A stretch of 64,000 nt of DNA from JAGQWW01 sp041392845. GTDB lineage: Bacteria; Bacteroidota; Bacteroidia; Chitinophagales; Saprospiraceae. The stretch spans positions 1 to 64,000 of the forward strand of contig JAWKLG010000017.1 of NCBI GenBank assembly GCA_041392845.1, read 5' to 3'. Made by a program: the position numbers and the translations under genes. Shown one piece after another: positions 49,500-59,197 of this stretch. Below the pieces are notes generated by a model. The model had not been told where the DNA came from and made no database searches. It was given only the letters and a program-made list of their open reading frames with translations. How positions within the stretch are numbered: the first letter of the stretch is position 1; each line of letters opens with the position of its first letter.

Positions 49500-50129
49500 T
49501 TAAAAAAAGGTCACCCTTGCAATCAAAATTAGCCCGAAGGAAATCAATGCTATTCCTGAAATCTTTCTGGCAACTGAAATATGTTTAGGGGTTAACCACT
49601 TTTTGATTTTTTGAGCAAAAACAATTTTGACAGAATCTGTAAAAACGATCATCGCAAATATCCCACTTGCAAACCAAATCGTATCTATTCTGTCCAAACC
49701 CTGATCTTCAACGGTGGTTGTCATAACCCCTACCCAAAAGAGAACAGTGAAAGGGTTAAAAGTATTGATAATAAATCCAAGTCCAAATGAAGAACCCAAT
49801 CCTTTTATTTTAGAAGGACTTACTTTTTCTTCATTCAAGGAAGGTGGTTTTGAAAAAACAATGAATCCCCCAATCAAAACAAGGATTACTCCACCCAGTA
49901 TCCCGACGGTAATTTCAAAATTTTCCCATTGGACTAATTTATATATTGAATTTACACCAAAATAGGTAGCCAGAATAAAAAGCAGGTCGCTAAACCAAAT
50001 GCCGGAACCAACGGAAACCCCATATTTTACGCCCTTTTCAAGGGTTGTTTGCAGGAGGGCAAACAGCAATGGTCCGACCAGAATTGCCAGGAAAACACCC
50101 CATACCAAACCGTTAAAAAAGTGTACCAT
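49500..50129 (-). CDS. LysE-family translocator
   Basis: The 209-residue membrane protein starts MVHFFNGLVWGVFLAILVGPLLFALL. It has the GP-rich first helix and the later NTFNPFTVLFWVGV segment of the LysE/RhtB amino-acid exporters, with about six transmembrane helices. It exports amino acids or related small molecules; the substrate is unknown. It is the first gene of an operon with uvrB and the acyltransferase. Confidence 0.88.
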   Translation of the reverse strand: MVHFFNGLVWGVFLAILVGPLLFALLQTTLEKGVKYGVSVGSGIWFSDLLFILATYFGVNSIYKLVQWENFEITVGILGGVILVLIGGFIVFSKPPSLNEEKVSPSKIKGLGSSFGLGFIINTFNPFTVLFWVGVMTTTVEDQGLDRIDTIWFASGIFAMIVFTDSVKIVFAQKIKKWLTPKHISVARKISGIALISFGLILIARVTFF

Positions 50130-50356
50130 TCTGATTCAAATGTTTAGCCTTACCATACAATGGGTATCTATCACATTAGGATAAATTCTGTTGGCATCTT
50201 TTTTGGAAAAGTAATACCAACCACTCAGTTGTAAATTCCCTAAAGAAGTCAATTACAGTATGACGATCATTCTGCATAGGATGGTCTGCAAACACTATCA
50301 ACAAAGCTTTTCAGAGATAGCCTGAGACGCGATAGGATTTCTTTATTCTCTAACTG

Positions 50357-50521
50357 ATGAAAATGAATACAGAAAAAACAATTCCTGCTAGGAAATCCGA
50401 CGCTATGGAAAAAGCCGAATCAGAACCGGTCTTCTACAAGGATTTGAGATTCTGGCTGGCTTTAATTCTAGCGATTGCCTTATTGTACAATACGGCAGCA
50501 AATTACCCGGTTTTGTGGTAA
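50357..50521 (+). CDS. Small membrane protein of 54 residues
   Basis: ATG at 50357 and TAA at 50519 enclose 54 residues: a charged N-terminal half (MKMNTEKTIPARKSD, MEKAESEP) and one transmembrane helix (FWLALILAIALLYNTAANY), ending in PVLW. The gene stands alone between divergent lysE and convergent nadC. Composition and spacing look real, but no family is recognised. The stretch 50130-50356 has no gene and no clear promoter. Confidence 0.55.
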   Translation: MKMNTEKTIPARKSDAMEKAESEPVFYKDLRFWLALILAIALLYNTAANYPVLW

Positions 50522-50555
50522 TTATTTTACCTCCCAAAATCCAATGGTCCTTCTT

Positions 50556-51416
50556 CTACTTTTTTACCTTCAAACTTAAATCCAAACTCTGTGCAGAGTG
50601 AGTCAAAGCACCCACAGAGATAAAATCTACCCCCGTCTTTGCTACCTTTCTTACATTGTGGATGTTGATGCCACCACTGGCTTCAGTTTCAAATCGATCG
50701 CCAACAATGGCGACGGCTGTTTTTAGCAGCGGCAATTCAAAGTTATCCAACATAATGCGGGTCACTTCTCCTACTTCCAAGACCAGGTCTAATTCATTCA
50801 GGTTTCTAACCTCCACTGTCACCGGCAGATTCATTTTATTTTTTTCCTGATAGGCTTTTACCTCAAGAATTGCTTCTTTAATTCCACCACAGGCATCAAT
50901 ATGATTATCTTTGATCATAATCCAATCAAACAAACCTATCCTATAGTTGGTACAACCTCCAAGTGAAACCGCCCATTTTTCGAGGAAACGAATAAGTGGA
51001 GTAGTTTTTCTTGTATCTAATATTTTAACCGGATAGTCCTCCACCTCAAATGCGAAACGATTGGACATGGTAGCAATACCACTCATTCTTTGCATGGTAT
51101 TCAAAACGGTTCGTTCTGCTTTTAAAAGTGCCTGGCTGTTGCAGGTTACTTCAAAAGCCACATCGCCCATTCTGACTTCTGCACCATCTTCTATTTTTTT
51201 TGAAAATTCTGCAGAAGGATCCACATGTTTGAAAATGCGTTCTGCAATTTCCACTCCTGCCAATACTCCCACATCCTTTACCAATAGTTGTGCAGTGCTT
51301 CTATCGTTCGGGTCTATGCATGCCAGAGAGGTATGATCGCCCTCTCCTATGTCTTCCGCTAGGGCTGCCGGGATAAAATGATTTAAAAATTCCTCTTTTT
51401 GCTTATTGAAGTCCAT
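50556..51416 (-). CDS. nadC: Nicotinate-nucleotide pyrophosphorylase (quinolinate phosphoribosyltransferase)
   Basis: The 286-residue enzyme turns quinolinate and PRPP into nicotinate mononucleotide, pyrophosphate and CO2 in NAD synthesis. Motifs include LAEDIGEGDHTS near the N-terminus, RTVLNTMQRMSGIAT, and the PRPP-binding DTRKTTPLIRFLEKWAVSLGG (with the family Arg and Lys). IMIKDNHIDACGG and the end EASGGINIHNVRKVAKTGVDFISVGALTHS complete the set. Length is normal. It is convergent with the small membrane protein gene. Confidence 0.97.
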   Translation of the reverse strand: MDFNKQKEEFLNHFIPAALAEDIGEGDHTSLACIDPNDRSTAQLLVKDVGVLAGVEIAERIFKHVDPSAEFSKKIEDGAEVRMGDVAFEVTCNSQALLKAERTVLNTMQRMSGIATMSNRFAFEVEDYPVKILDTRKTTPLIRFLEKWAVSLGGCTNYRIGLFDWIMIKDNHIDACGGIKEAILEVKAYQEKNKMNLPVTVEVRNLNELDLVLEVGEVTRIMLDNFELPLLKTAVAIVGDRFETEASGGINIHNVRKVAKTGVDFISVGALTHSAQSLDLSLKVKK

Positions 51417-51593
51417 ATTGCTTTAAAATTTGAAGGCAGTAAAGTTAGAATTATTGAACAATAAGTTCAGAAACAAAATTCTAATGAAAAGTGAATTAAG
51501 TTTATTTGAATAAAATAGTGACTACAAACAGCCTTTTGAAGTCCCAATCGTTAAGGAAATAAATTCCTGCCGGAAGGTAAAAGAAAATTGAAC

Positions 51594-51625
51594 CTTGGCG
51601 AATCTATTTATTCGTTATACTTTTG
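51594..51625 (+). promoter_or_regulatory. Promoter of the EGF-like lipoprotein gene
   Basis: CTTG (51594-51597), 20 bases, TACTTTTG (51618-51625) match the Bacteroidetes consensus with one -33 difference. It gives a leader of about 95 bases. The gap 51417-51593 holds nothing else. Confidence 0.65.
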
Positions 51626-51725
51626 CTCGGATTTTCAGCAAGTAATTTACAAGAACTGTGATTTCTTGCCGTATCAATAATTTAATTCAAGAAATAATTA
51701 ATCAACCCTTAAAATCGAATTTCTT

Positions 51726-52340
51726 ATGAAAAGGAATTTTTTCTGGTTTTTATCAATCGTATTGGTTTCTGCTACATTCACTTTGACATCTTGTGAAGAC
51801 GATCCATGCAAAGATGTTGACTGTGGTGTAGGAGGAGACTGTTTTGAAGGAACTTGTATTTGTAAAGAAGGTTATATATCTGACGGATTCGGCGGATGTA
51901 TCGAAGACCCATGTTTCGACAAAGTATGCGGTTCAAACTCAACTTGTGTAGACGGTGATTGTATTTGCGACGCAGGTTATGAGAAAAATGCACAGGATTC
52001 TTGTGTATTGGAAAGAGCAAAATTTGTAGGAACTTACACTGTTTCTGATGATTGTTCTTCCTCTGGAACTGCAACTTATATCGTTACTGCAATTGCGGGT
52101 GCAAGCGATAACATGGTTGCTATTTCCAATTTCTGGAATGTATTCAACAATCCAGTAGTTGCAACTGTTGATGGCGATGCTCTTACCATTGCAAATCAAG
52201 ATCCTGATAGTGACGGATTTACAGTTGAAGGTTCAGGAACATACAGCAATGGAACTATTACTATGTCTTACACGATCACTGATACAACTGTGACACCAAA
52301 TGATGTAGATAATTGTAATTCTACCTGGGTTAAGAACTAA
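51726..52340 (+). CDS. Lipoprotein with two EGF-like domains
   Basis: The 204-residue product has a lipoprotein signal ending in TLTSC (Cys23). Two Cys-rich EGF-like modules follow at about 23-57 and 58-92 (CKDVDCGVGGDCFEGTCICKEGY and CSNSTCVDGDCICDAGYEKN-like spacing, six Cys each). Then comes a beta-rich domain with FVGTYTVSDDC and GSGTYSNGTITMSYTI that resembles Bacteroidetes lipocalin-like or DUF domains. It ends in VKN. It probably faces the periplasm or cell surface; its function is unknown. A shared terminator follows. Confidence 0.85.
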   Translation: MKRNFFWFLSIVLVSATFTLTSCEDDPCKDVDCGVGGDCFEGTCICKEGYISDGFGGCIEDPCFDKVCGSNSTCVDGDCICDAGYEKNAQDSCVLERAKFVGTYTVSDDCSSSGTATYIVTAIAGASDNMVAISNFWNVFNNPVVATVDGDALTIANQDPDSDGFTVEGSGTYSNGTITMSYTITDTTVTPNDVDNCNSTWVKN

Positions 52341-52363
52341 GAAATTTCAATATTAATTGAAAA

Positions 52364-52401
52364 GAAAAAAGGCCTGCCGGAAATTCCGAAAGGCCTTTTT
52401 C
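52364..52401. terminator. Bidirectional terminator between convergent genes
   Basis: AAAAAAGGCCT and AGGCCTTTTT form a long stem with an inner CCGGAAATTCCGAA loop region that can pair GGAA/TTCC. Flanking A- and T-runs allow use by both the lipoprotein gene and the minus-strand gene at 52419. Confidence 0.85.
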
Positions 52402-52418
52402 TTTTGAAGGAGGATCAA

Positions 52419-52826
52419 TTATTGGTCTCCACCTTTCATTTTTGATTTCTTCTTTGCAGTTGTTTCTTCTTTAGACTCACCAGACATTTTAGATTTTTTA
52501 TCTTCAACTGTAGACTGGTTTCCTGACATTTTATCCTTTTTAGGATTGGTTGGTTCTGCTTTCTTAGGTGTAGGAGCGCTACCGCTTTTCTTTGTCTTCG
52601 GAGCCGCCATGATAGAGTCTGCTCTCATGATAGCTGCTTGCAAAGCTCTTGCTTCACACTCTCCTTCTTTTACCATACGGAAAGAATCCAATTTGCTTTC
52701 CAGCATTTTTTGAATTTTTTCCATTTGTTCTTTTTCTTCAGGAGACTGACCTTCATCGCTGAATGCAGTAATAATACCGAAGCCAAGTACTGCAAAAGCC
52801 AATGCTATTAAATATGATTTTTTCAT
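52419..52826 (-). CDS. Secreted Lys/Ser-rich protein with KSKM repeats
   Basis: The 135-residue product has a signal peptide or anchor (MKKSYLIALAFAVLGFGIITAFS). A helical part with one Cys follows (KEGECEARALQAAIMRADSIMA), then a disordered Lys-rich tail with repeated KDKMSG, KSKMSG and KSKMKG. The middle helix resembles the helix of the neighbouring small lipoprotein (ACDLRFETLVASKTDSIL), so the two may be related. The function is unknown. Confidence 0.75.
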   Translation of the reverse strand: MKKSYLIALAFAVLGFGIITAFSDEGQSPEEKEQMEKIQKMLESKLDSFRMVKEGECEARALQAAIMRADSIMAAPKTKKSGSAPTPKKAEPTNPKKDKMSGNQSTVEDKKSKMSGESKEETTAKKKSKMKGGDQ

Positions 52827-52866
52827 TATCGACTATTTTTTAGGTTAATTAGGATGAACGAATTGA

Positions 52867-53106
52867 TTATTGTACTACATTATTTGCAGTAAGAATAGAA
52901 TCGGTTTTGCTTGCAACCAAAGTCTCAAATCTCAAGTCACATGCGTTGTCCATATCCGGACCCAAAGTTGTAATTCTTTCCTGGTACAATGAATCAACCT
53001 TTGCAGCCATTTCAGCATCGGTCATAGGCTTTTTCTTACTTCCGCAAGAACTAACCATCGCAGCGATACCAAGAACGCAGGAGACCATTAAGAATGTTTT
53101 TTTCAT
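52867..53106 (-). CDS. Small lipoprotein of 79 residues
   Basis: ATG at 53106 gives MKKTFLMVSCVLGIAAMVSSCGSKKKP, a lipoprotein signal ending in VSSC (Cys21). A 50-residue helical part with one further Cys follows (DNACDLRFETLVASKTDSIL). The longer frame upstream is not needed. It lies 40 bases before the Lys-rich gene in the same direction and is probably its operon partner. The function is unknown. Confidence 0.75.
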   Translation of the reverse strand: MKKTFLMVSCVLGIAAMVSSCGSKKKPMTDAEMAAKVDSLYQERITTLGPDMDNACDLRFETLVASKTDSILTANNVVQ

Positions 53107-53136
53107 AATGTAAATTTTAATGTTAATTATTATTGG

Positions 53137-53144
53137 CAAAATTA
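53137..53144 (-). promoter_or_regulatory. Candidate -7 element of the small lipoprotein gene
   Basis: On the minus strand TAATTTTG matches TAnnTTTG, about 31 bases before the start at 53106. No -33 box is seen at the usual distance. Confidence 0.4.
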
Positions 53145-53303
53145 AAGATTAAACTGTTATCCCTTAATGGATAAAGATTTTTTTAAGATTAATTGTTCAA
53201 TCTGTTGATTAATCAATTCCTTCGTTACTTTATACGTCAGAAACAATTAAACGTAACGTTTGAAGGTTTTAGCATTATACAAACACCAAATCACTATTTC
53301 TTC

Positions 53304-54410
53304 ATGATGCAGCGAATACTAATTCTTTTTTTCTGCCTCTCAGGCAATCTGCTGCTTGCACAGTCTTCGGCTGAAGTGCAACTGGAGAATATAGTTCCTA
53401 ACGGAGGATTCGAACAGTACGCTGCCACACCTATTGGCTGGTTCTATAAAGGACAACACTTCACTAATGTAATGAAATTTTGGAGTTCTCCCACTGCTGC
53501 TTCCCCAGATATTTTCGGGCCAAAGGTGAGGGTGCCGGCTCATTGGGCAGATAAAGGTTTTGGAAAAATGAAACCACACGGTGGAGAATCTATGGTTGGA
53601 TTGACCCTTTATGGTTGTGATGATGGAAAACCACACTGCCGGGAATATATCCAGATTCAATTGAAAGAACCTCTTGTACCCAGCCAGGGATATTACTTTG
53701 AATTTTGGGTGAACAAACTTCCCGCTCTTTGGAATCAACAACATGGGACTCGCATTTCTAAAAGTCTAAAATTGACATCAAAACAGATCCGATTCTGGAT
53801 TTGGTGCCCATGTTTAATTATGATGATATTGTAAAAATAAACCGCTCCAAATGGGTAAAAGTGTCCGGAGAATTTACAGCCAAGTCTTCAGCAGATTACC
53901 TCATTATTGGCAACTTCTTTGACGATACCAATACCAAGATAGCAACCAAAGAGGAGATTTACTTCCCTAGCTTTATTATTATGTTGACGATGTCTTGCTA
54001 AGAAAAGTAGAACCCATTGTCAAAATCCCGGTTCGACCTGATGATTTATCCAAATAAATTGGCAAGAAGGAAAGGTTATCCAGCTGCGTGACATTTATTT
54101 TGATACCGACAAATTTGAATTGCTTCAAGGAGCTTTACAGAATTGGACAAGCTATTGGACATCATGATTGCTCATCCAAATGGTAATAGAAATCACAGGC
54201 CACACGGACTCGCAAGGAGAAGATAATTACAACTGTTTTTGTCAAGGAAACGCGCCAAGGCCGTTGCAGAATATTTACAGGAAAGCGGCATCAAGAGCAA
54301 TCGCTTTTCCTACAATGGTATGGGAGAAGCAACCAACCCATCGCCAGCGAAACTGATGATGGGCGGCAGCTCCAGCAGAAGGGGTCGAGATTATGATTCT
54401 CAAACTCTGA
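53304..54410 (+). pseudogene. OmpA-family outer-membrane protein, many frameshifts
   Basis: The reading starts at ATG 53304 with a signal peptide (MMQRILILFFCLSGNLLLAQ) and a beta-rich NLVPNGGFEQY-like domain. It then moves through all three frames. The pieces NNMGLAFLKV, then VPMFNYDDIVKINRSKWVKV, then YYVDDVLLRKVEP, then IYFDTDKFELL, then VIEITGHTDSQG, then SRKRAKAVAEYLQESGIKSN and finally RVEIMILKL with TGA at 54408-54410 are those of an OmpA protein in the right order. At least six single-base indels occur in 1.1 kb, with little other damage. Either the sequence is poor here or the gene died recently. Its end touches that of the next pseudogene. Confidence 0.85.
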
Positions 54411-56226
54411 TTAGTATTTAAATTTTACTTTGATTCCCCCTCTTATCCATCTTCCCGGCATTTCAATCAAGTTGGCTCCTTTGTATCTCGTAAAAGATTG
54501 GATTTGCTCAAGGAACATTTTAAATCGGAATCACCCCCAACAGCCTAGCATCCACCAAAGAAAAATCCTCCACGTTGATCCTATCCATGTATCGGTAATT
54601 GATACCCAATTGCCATTTGCGATAAGCAAAATCCACCCCAGACACGAATTGATGTTTTAAATACTCAAGCATACCTTGAAGCAGGACTGTCTTCAGCAAA
54701 GTCAGAATACAGATTTACATATCCCAGATGGATTTTTTGAATCGGAAAGGCTTTCCCTAATTGATATCTTGGAAACCAATCTGCATTAAACTCCACCCCG
54801 GAAATGTTTAATTCTCTAAAATTTCGAGGTTGCCAAAGGCTGGTATCTACCAATAGCCAGTCTATCATATCACGACCGTTTCTTACAAAATAACCAGCCT
54901 GAAAATTCCAACCTGATTGGGTGTATTTTAATCCGGCTTCATAGGTAAAGGCTTTTTCAGGCAGCAGGTCGGGATTTCCCAATTCGACCGGGCTGGTATA
55001 ATAAAGGTCTGTGTAGGTAGGAATTCTATAGGTTAAACCGGCATTTCCGTAGGCTTTCAAACCATTCCAAACGTCTACTCCGACATCGATACCCGGTAAA
55101 AAGTTGCTTCCAAAATCTGAATAATAATTGAAGGAAACTCCTGGCGTGATATCCAGTTTATTCTTGAGTAAGGTAAATCTGTGTTCTAAAAAAGCAGTGA
55201 TTACACTTCTTTGATGATTGCCAAGATTGTTGCGCAAATGATGAATTTGGAAATCCACTCTGTCCCTGTCGCGCCCCAATCTGATTTGGACGCGTTTACT
55301 TCAAATCCTACCGTATTACCAATGTGCATGTTGCGGTAAGGGAAGGATTATTTCTTACAAATACATACTCATCCTGATGTCTGCGCCAGTAAAAACGAGG
55401 TTTGAAATCAAATCTAATTTGCTGTATTCGTAATGCAGTGCAAACAAGCTGCTTTTTGAATGGCTTCAAATTGATTTTCCCAACGTTCAGGAGTAGCAGA
55501 GGGATCGCCATAAAAATAATTGGCTCCGAAATCTTTCTCAGTATAGCCAAAGCAATCATACCGATTTCATGATTGGTAAATTTGAAGCTGTTTTGGTAAA
55601 AAAAGTTGTTGATATCGTAATCCGTATTGGGTCGATATCCTCTGGAAAAATCTTTCGAAAAAGAAAAATACTGCTTGAAATTTACTGTTTGGTAAAAGCC
55701 CCGGCGTGAACGCCACCCAATCCATTTTCACCCGCTTGCAAGTTGATAGTTGCAAATTTTCATTGGAAAGTTTAGTCTAATGTGATGGCACCTGCAAAGC
55801 GTTTTGCCCATAAATCCGTGCCCCGGGCCCTTTTAAAACTTCAATCCGCTCGATATTTTCAATATCCACCGGAAGGTTCATCTGATGGTGACCTGTTTGT
55901 CGGATCGACCTCAGTTTGACTCCATTCAGCAGGACCAATACCTGTTCAAAGGAAGAACCTCGAATGGAAAGATCAGCCTGGACACCATGAACGCCTCTTT
56001 GGCGAACATCCACTCCAGCACAAAACTTAAAATTTCAGGAACGCTGATTGATGGCAAACTCTGCATCGCTTTTTGTCCAGAATCACCATTGATCTTGAAA
56101 CCTCGAAAAAGAATTTCAATCCGATTTTCAAAAACCATTTCAGGCAGGTCAAATATTAGGCTGTCATTTTGTTGTGAAAAGACCTGAAAATACAGGCAGC
56201 TAAGTGAGGTGCTAATTTTTTCTCAT
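54411..56226 (-). pseudogene. TonB-dependent receptor (BtuB-like), many frameshifts
   Basis: The pieces run from a signal peptide near 56226 through a plug domain (DVRQRGVHGVQADLSIRGSS, VLVLLNGVKL, then QTGHHQMNLPVDIENIERIEV) at about 55.8-56.1 kb. Barrel pieces follow (YKNSFKFTNHEIG-type, then PEKAFTYEAGLKYTQSGWNF). The last strand is RYKGANLIEMPGRWIRGGIKV, ending in TAA at 54411. The plug resembles cobalamin-type receptors. At least six frame changes occur, alternating among all three frames. A -7-like TACCTTTG lies just upstream at 56247-56254. Segments are otherwise well conserved. Confidence 0.85.
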
Positions 56227-56530
56227 AAACAGTTTGGTTAGGACCGCAAAGGTAGCAAGCCATTAAAAATAATGGTCATGTTGTCAAAGTGAGGGTGGAT
56301 TATTGGTGAGGCTATGCACCAGCATTGAATAAGATTTGCCTATTGCGAGTAAACCCAATGCATATTAGGCCAGATTTCGGAATTTTAATTTCTAATATGT
56401 ATTTCTAATCAAAAGTTCTATTAAGTGATTTCAAATCGTGAAAATCGGTTGAAATAAGGCTACGGTAAAATGACTTTAAATTTAATTATCTTCCAAGACA
56501 ATTATTTTCCCGCAATCATACACACTACCG

Positions 56531-57921
56531 TCACATTTGAATGGTAATTGTAAAAACTACTCCTGCCGATAGATTAGCCAATGCGATGTTATTCTCCCCT
56601 ATAATAATCTCGAAATCATTTAATTTACCATTTATATCAATAAATTTAATCCTACCTGGAAGTGTGGCATTGATAGTGAATTTCCCAATAGAAAGGATTA
56701 GGGGAAAATATCTAATTTAATAGCTATCTTCTTTTCACCTGTATTTGATAAAATATCATTAGAAATTTTAAAATAATAGATCCTACCCACCTGCGCATCA
56801 TATGAGATTAAATAGTAAGCATTATCGAAATCATTTTGAAAAAAGAATTGCGGGTGAGCATAATTTTTTAGAATTGAGAATGTATCCTGAATAAAAACAT
56901 CAATTTCTTCATCATTATTCAATCTATAAACTTCAAATGCTCCAGTTGCATAAGGGAGATCTCTTTGTGGTTTTAAAAAAACCATCCCATTTCCATTAAC
57001 TCCATTAGATACCAAAAATTTACCTGCTCCAGGCAGAAATGCTTCATTATGAAATTCACCAGACGGAGTCACCATACGCCAAAAGGGCCCCTGATTAGTA
57101 TTAGAACCTAATGTATTATAAAAAAATTGGAAAAAATATCCTTTCCAAATCAAAGAATTAAAAATTACATAGGGAGACCGAATTAAAAATGAGGATATAT
57201 CCTTTTTTATATAATCACCATATTCATTATAGAGAACTGTTTTATTTTCATAAAAAGAGCCAGATGCCCTACTAGAAATTGATAAAGCTAATGTTTTTGA
57301 AATCGAATCGAACATAATTGCTTCTTGTAAATAATTATCGCCTGTACCTATCGCAAACTTTTTCCATTGAAAGTTTAAATCATTATCGAAATTTAAAAAT
57401 GATCTCTGATTTGTTGTATCTCCTGGAGGAGCATCGCTTGACCTCCCCATAACTAAATATCCGTTTGGGATTGCCAACAATCTGGCTGGTGAAAAACCAT
57501 CGATTCCATTTTCGGGAAATGGATAAACTACCTTTTGAATTAACTGGTTTTGTGAATTAAATTTAAGAATTGACGTCGCTGGAAAGTAAAAGCTTTCCTG
57601 ATGTTTATCAGTTAATACTAATAAATCATTATCTACTTCAAGTAAGTCATAACAAGTTCCTTCTTCTAAGTTCAAAAACCATTCTAAATTACCATTAGAA
57701 TCAAATTTATTAATTCGAGCTATTCTTTCGTCTTCACCGTTAACTTTATAATGAATATTGCCCATTAAATAAATACCCCCCAACTTTGAAGCTTTGGCAT
57801 TAAATATACTAAAAGCAGTATCAGGATGATCCAAAATTTCTTTTTCATAAAGAATATTTTGGGAATGGGCTAAATGGCAGAATTCAAAAATTAAGAAATA
57901 AATTAATATTAAATATTTCAT
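56531..57921 (-). pseudogene. Secreted protein with C-terminal type IX sorting domain in another frame
   Basis: The main frame (56698-57921) gives 407 residues with signal peptide MKYLILIYFLIFEFCHLAHSQ. Repeated WFLNLEEG-, GGIYLMGN- and NGYLVMGRSS-like strands follow, resembling a beta-propeller. It stops after LDIFP. In the next frame 56531-56690 encodes LSIGKFTINATLPGRIKFIDINGK and NNIALANLSAGVVFTITIQM, a type A type IX sorting domain expected directly after a YPNP-like motif. So a frameshift near 56695 has separated the sorting signal from the protein. The gap 56227-56530 contains no gene. Confidence 0.75.
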
Positions 57922-57927
57922 TTTAAT

Positions 57928-58197
57928 TCACACTTTTAATATTTCTAATTTTTCCTTTCTCTTTTTAAGCTCAATTAAATATAAATATATTTCTTCAATA
58001 GAGACCTGATTCAATAAAATGATCTCTTTTACCTCAAAGGCTACTACTTTTTTAATCTCCTCACCTTTATGGTAATTCTGCAAATGTCTATTTTTATCGA
58101 ATCCAGCAGGATGATTGATTTTTGTCCAAACTAGTCTACCTATTCTCTCAGCGGGTCTCCTCCGAAAGACCCGCCTTAGACCCTTGCTTTTTCTTTC
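57928..58197 (-). pseudogene. Orphan C-terminal fragment with coiled coil
   Basis: An open frame of 89 codons without any start codon ends in TGA at 57928-57930, 6 bases before the next gene. It encodes VWTKINHPAGFDKNRHLQNYHKG-like and then IKKVVAFEVKEIILLNQVSIEEIYLYLIELKKRKEKL, a coiled-coil-like tail as found at the ends of tail-fibre-type or self-cleaving chaperone domains. Its 5' part overlaps an 8-bp inverted repeat (GCGGGTCT/AGACCCGC, 58151-58174). It is probably the remnant of a larger gene; the origin is unknown. Confidence 0.5.
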
Positions 58198-58258
58198 TTA
58201 ACTTAATGATATATTCCAAAGACGGTGGATTATTTTCAAATCTATGACTCCTCCTTCC

Positions 58259-58293
58259 CAAAAAAAAGCCCTGCCAATTTAATTGACAGGGCT
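58259..58293 (-). terminator. Terminator of the outer-membrane porin gene
   Basis: On the minus strand AGCCCTGTCAATT and AATTGGCAGGGCT form a 12-13-bp stem, followed by seven T. It lies 27 bases after the stop. Confidence 0.92.
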
Positions 58294-58319
58294 CCACAAA
58301 ACCTTAACTAACCTTAATG

Positions 58320-59003
58320 TTAAAAGCTCATGACGTAACCGACGTTGACGGACGTCCCTCTGTTTTTAATTTTTTCATTGAAAACAGGTATATCGTATAG
58401 TTGGGTAAAACCGTGCTGGTACCTGGCATCCAGGAAAATTTTACCGCTGTTTGTCAAAAATTCTACTCCAGCTCCTACGATTCCACTTACTTCAAAACGC
58501 TCGTAGCCAACTGCATCCAGATCGATGTCTGTTTCAAATAACTTGATGTCAAAAAATACCCTTCCGTAAGTTTCCAGGTCACCATCTACTGCGTATCCAA
58601 CTGCAGGACCTGCCATTGCGTAGGCTTTTACTTTGTCATTACCTACTCTTCCTTTGAAAAGTAGTGGAACTTCCAGATAAGAAAATTTAGATACGGCTTC
58701 AATTCCTACCGGTAATGGGATGTTCCAAAGTTCTATGTCTGCAGTTTCTTTGATCCTGAACCCTTTGGTGTTGTAACTCAACTCCGGTTGGATAGAAAAG
58801 TAATCTCCAATTTCATACTCGGAAATCAGGGAAATATTATAAGTGGTTACATTTTTAAATTCGGGTGTAATGGCATCGAGGCCTTCGGTGGCTACTACAT
58901 CATTAAATGCTGCTCCTGCTCTGATTCCGAAATTCATTTGTGCATAAGAAACGGTGCTAAATGCAACAAACAATAAGGCGGTTAAAAATTTTGCGTTCAT
59001 CAT
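58320..59003 (-). CDS. Outer-membrane beta-barrel porin-family protein
   Basis: The 227-residue product starts MMNAKFLTALLFVAFSTVSYAQ (signal peptide), then MNFGIRAGAAFNDV, the start of the OMP_b-brl_2 family. YFSIQPELSYNTKGF, FSYLEVPLLFKGRVG and the terminal strand GTSVNVGYVMSF are typical of this small barrel family in Bacteroidetes. Its function is unspecific, being structural or transport. Confidence 0.9.
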   Translation of the reverse strand: MMNAKFLTALLFVAFSTVSYAQMNFGIRAGAAFNDVVATEGLDAITPEFKNVTTYNISLISEYEIGDYFSIQPELSYNTKGFRIKETADIELWNIPLPVGIEAVSKFSYLEVPLLFKGRVGNDKVKAYAMAGPAVGYAVDGDLETYGRVFFDIKLFETDIDLDAVGYERFEVSGIVGAGVEFLTNSGKIFLDARYQHGFTQLYDIPVFNEKIKNRGTSVNVGYVMSF

Positions 59004-59177
59004 GGCGTAATATTTTGAATGATTTGATGAACCAAAATTGCAGGCTATTTTAGTTAAGAGCGGTTATGCAGAAGTTAGCAGTTTTTTAAGAGGTTCGTTC
59101 AAAAGAGGGCTTTTAAGGAAATAATATTAAAGTCAGGGCTTTTTAGTTAAAGAAGCCTTATGAAGTGTAACATTTTT

Positions 59178-59193
59178 AGGCCTATTTTGGCCT
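59178..59193. promoter_or_regulatory. Dyad just before the CYTH gene start
   Basis: AGGCC (59178-59182) and GGCCT (59189-59193) are exact complements around TATTTT, ending 4 bases before the ATG at 59198. A repressor site or an RNA hairpin over the start is possible; neither is shown. Confidence 0.35.
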
Positions 59194-59197
59194 CATT

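Noticed and set aside
56227..56530. Cobalamin riboswitch upstream of the BtuB-like receptor
   Set aside because: No B12-box-like GCCACTG segment or matching stems are seen.
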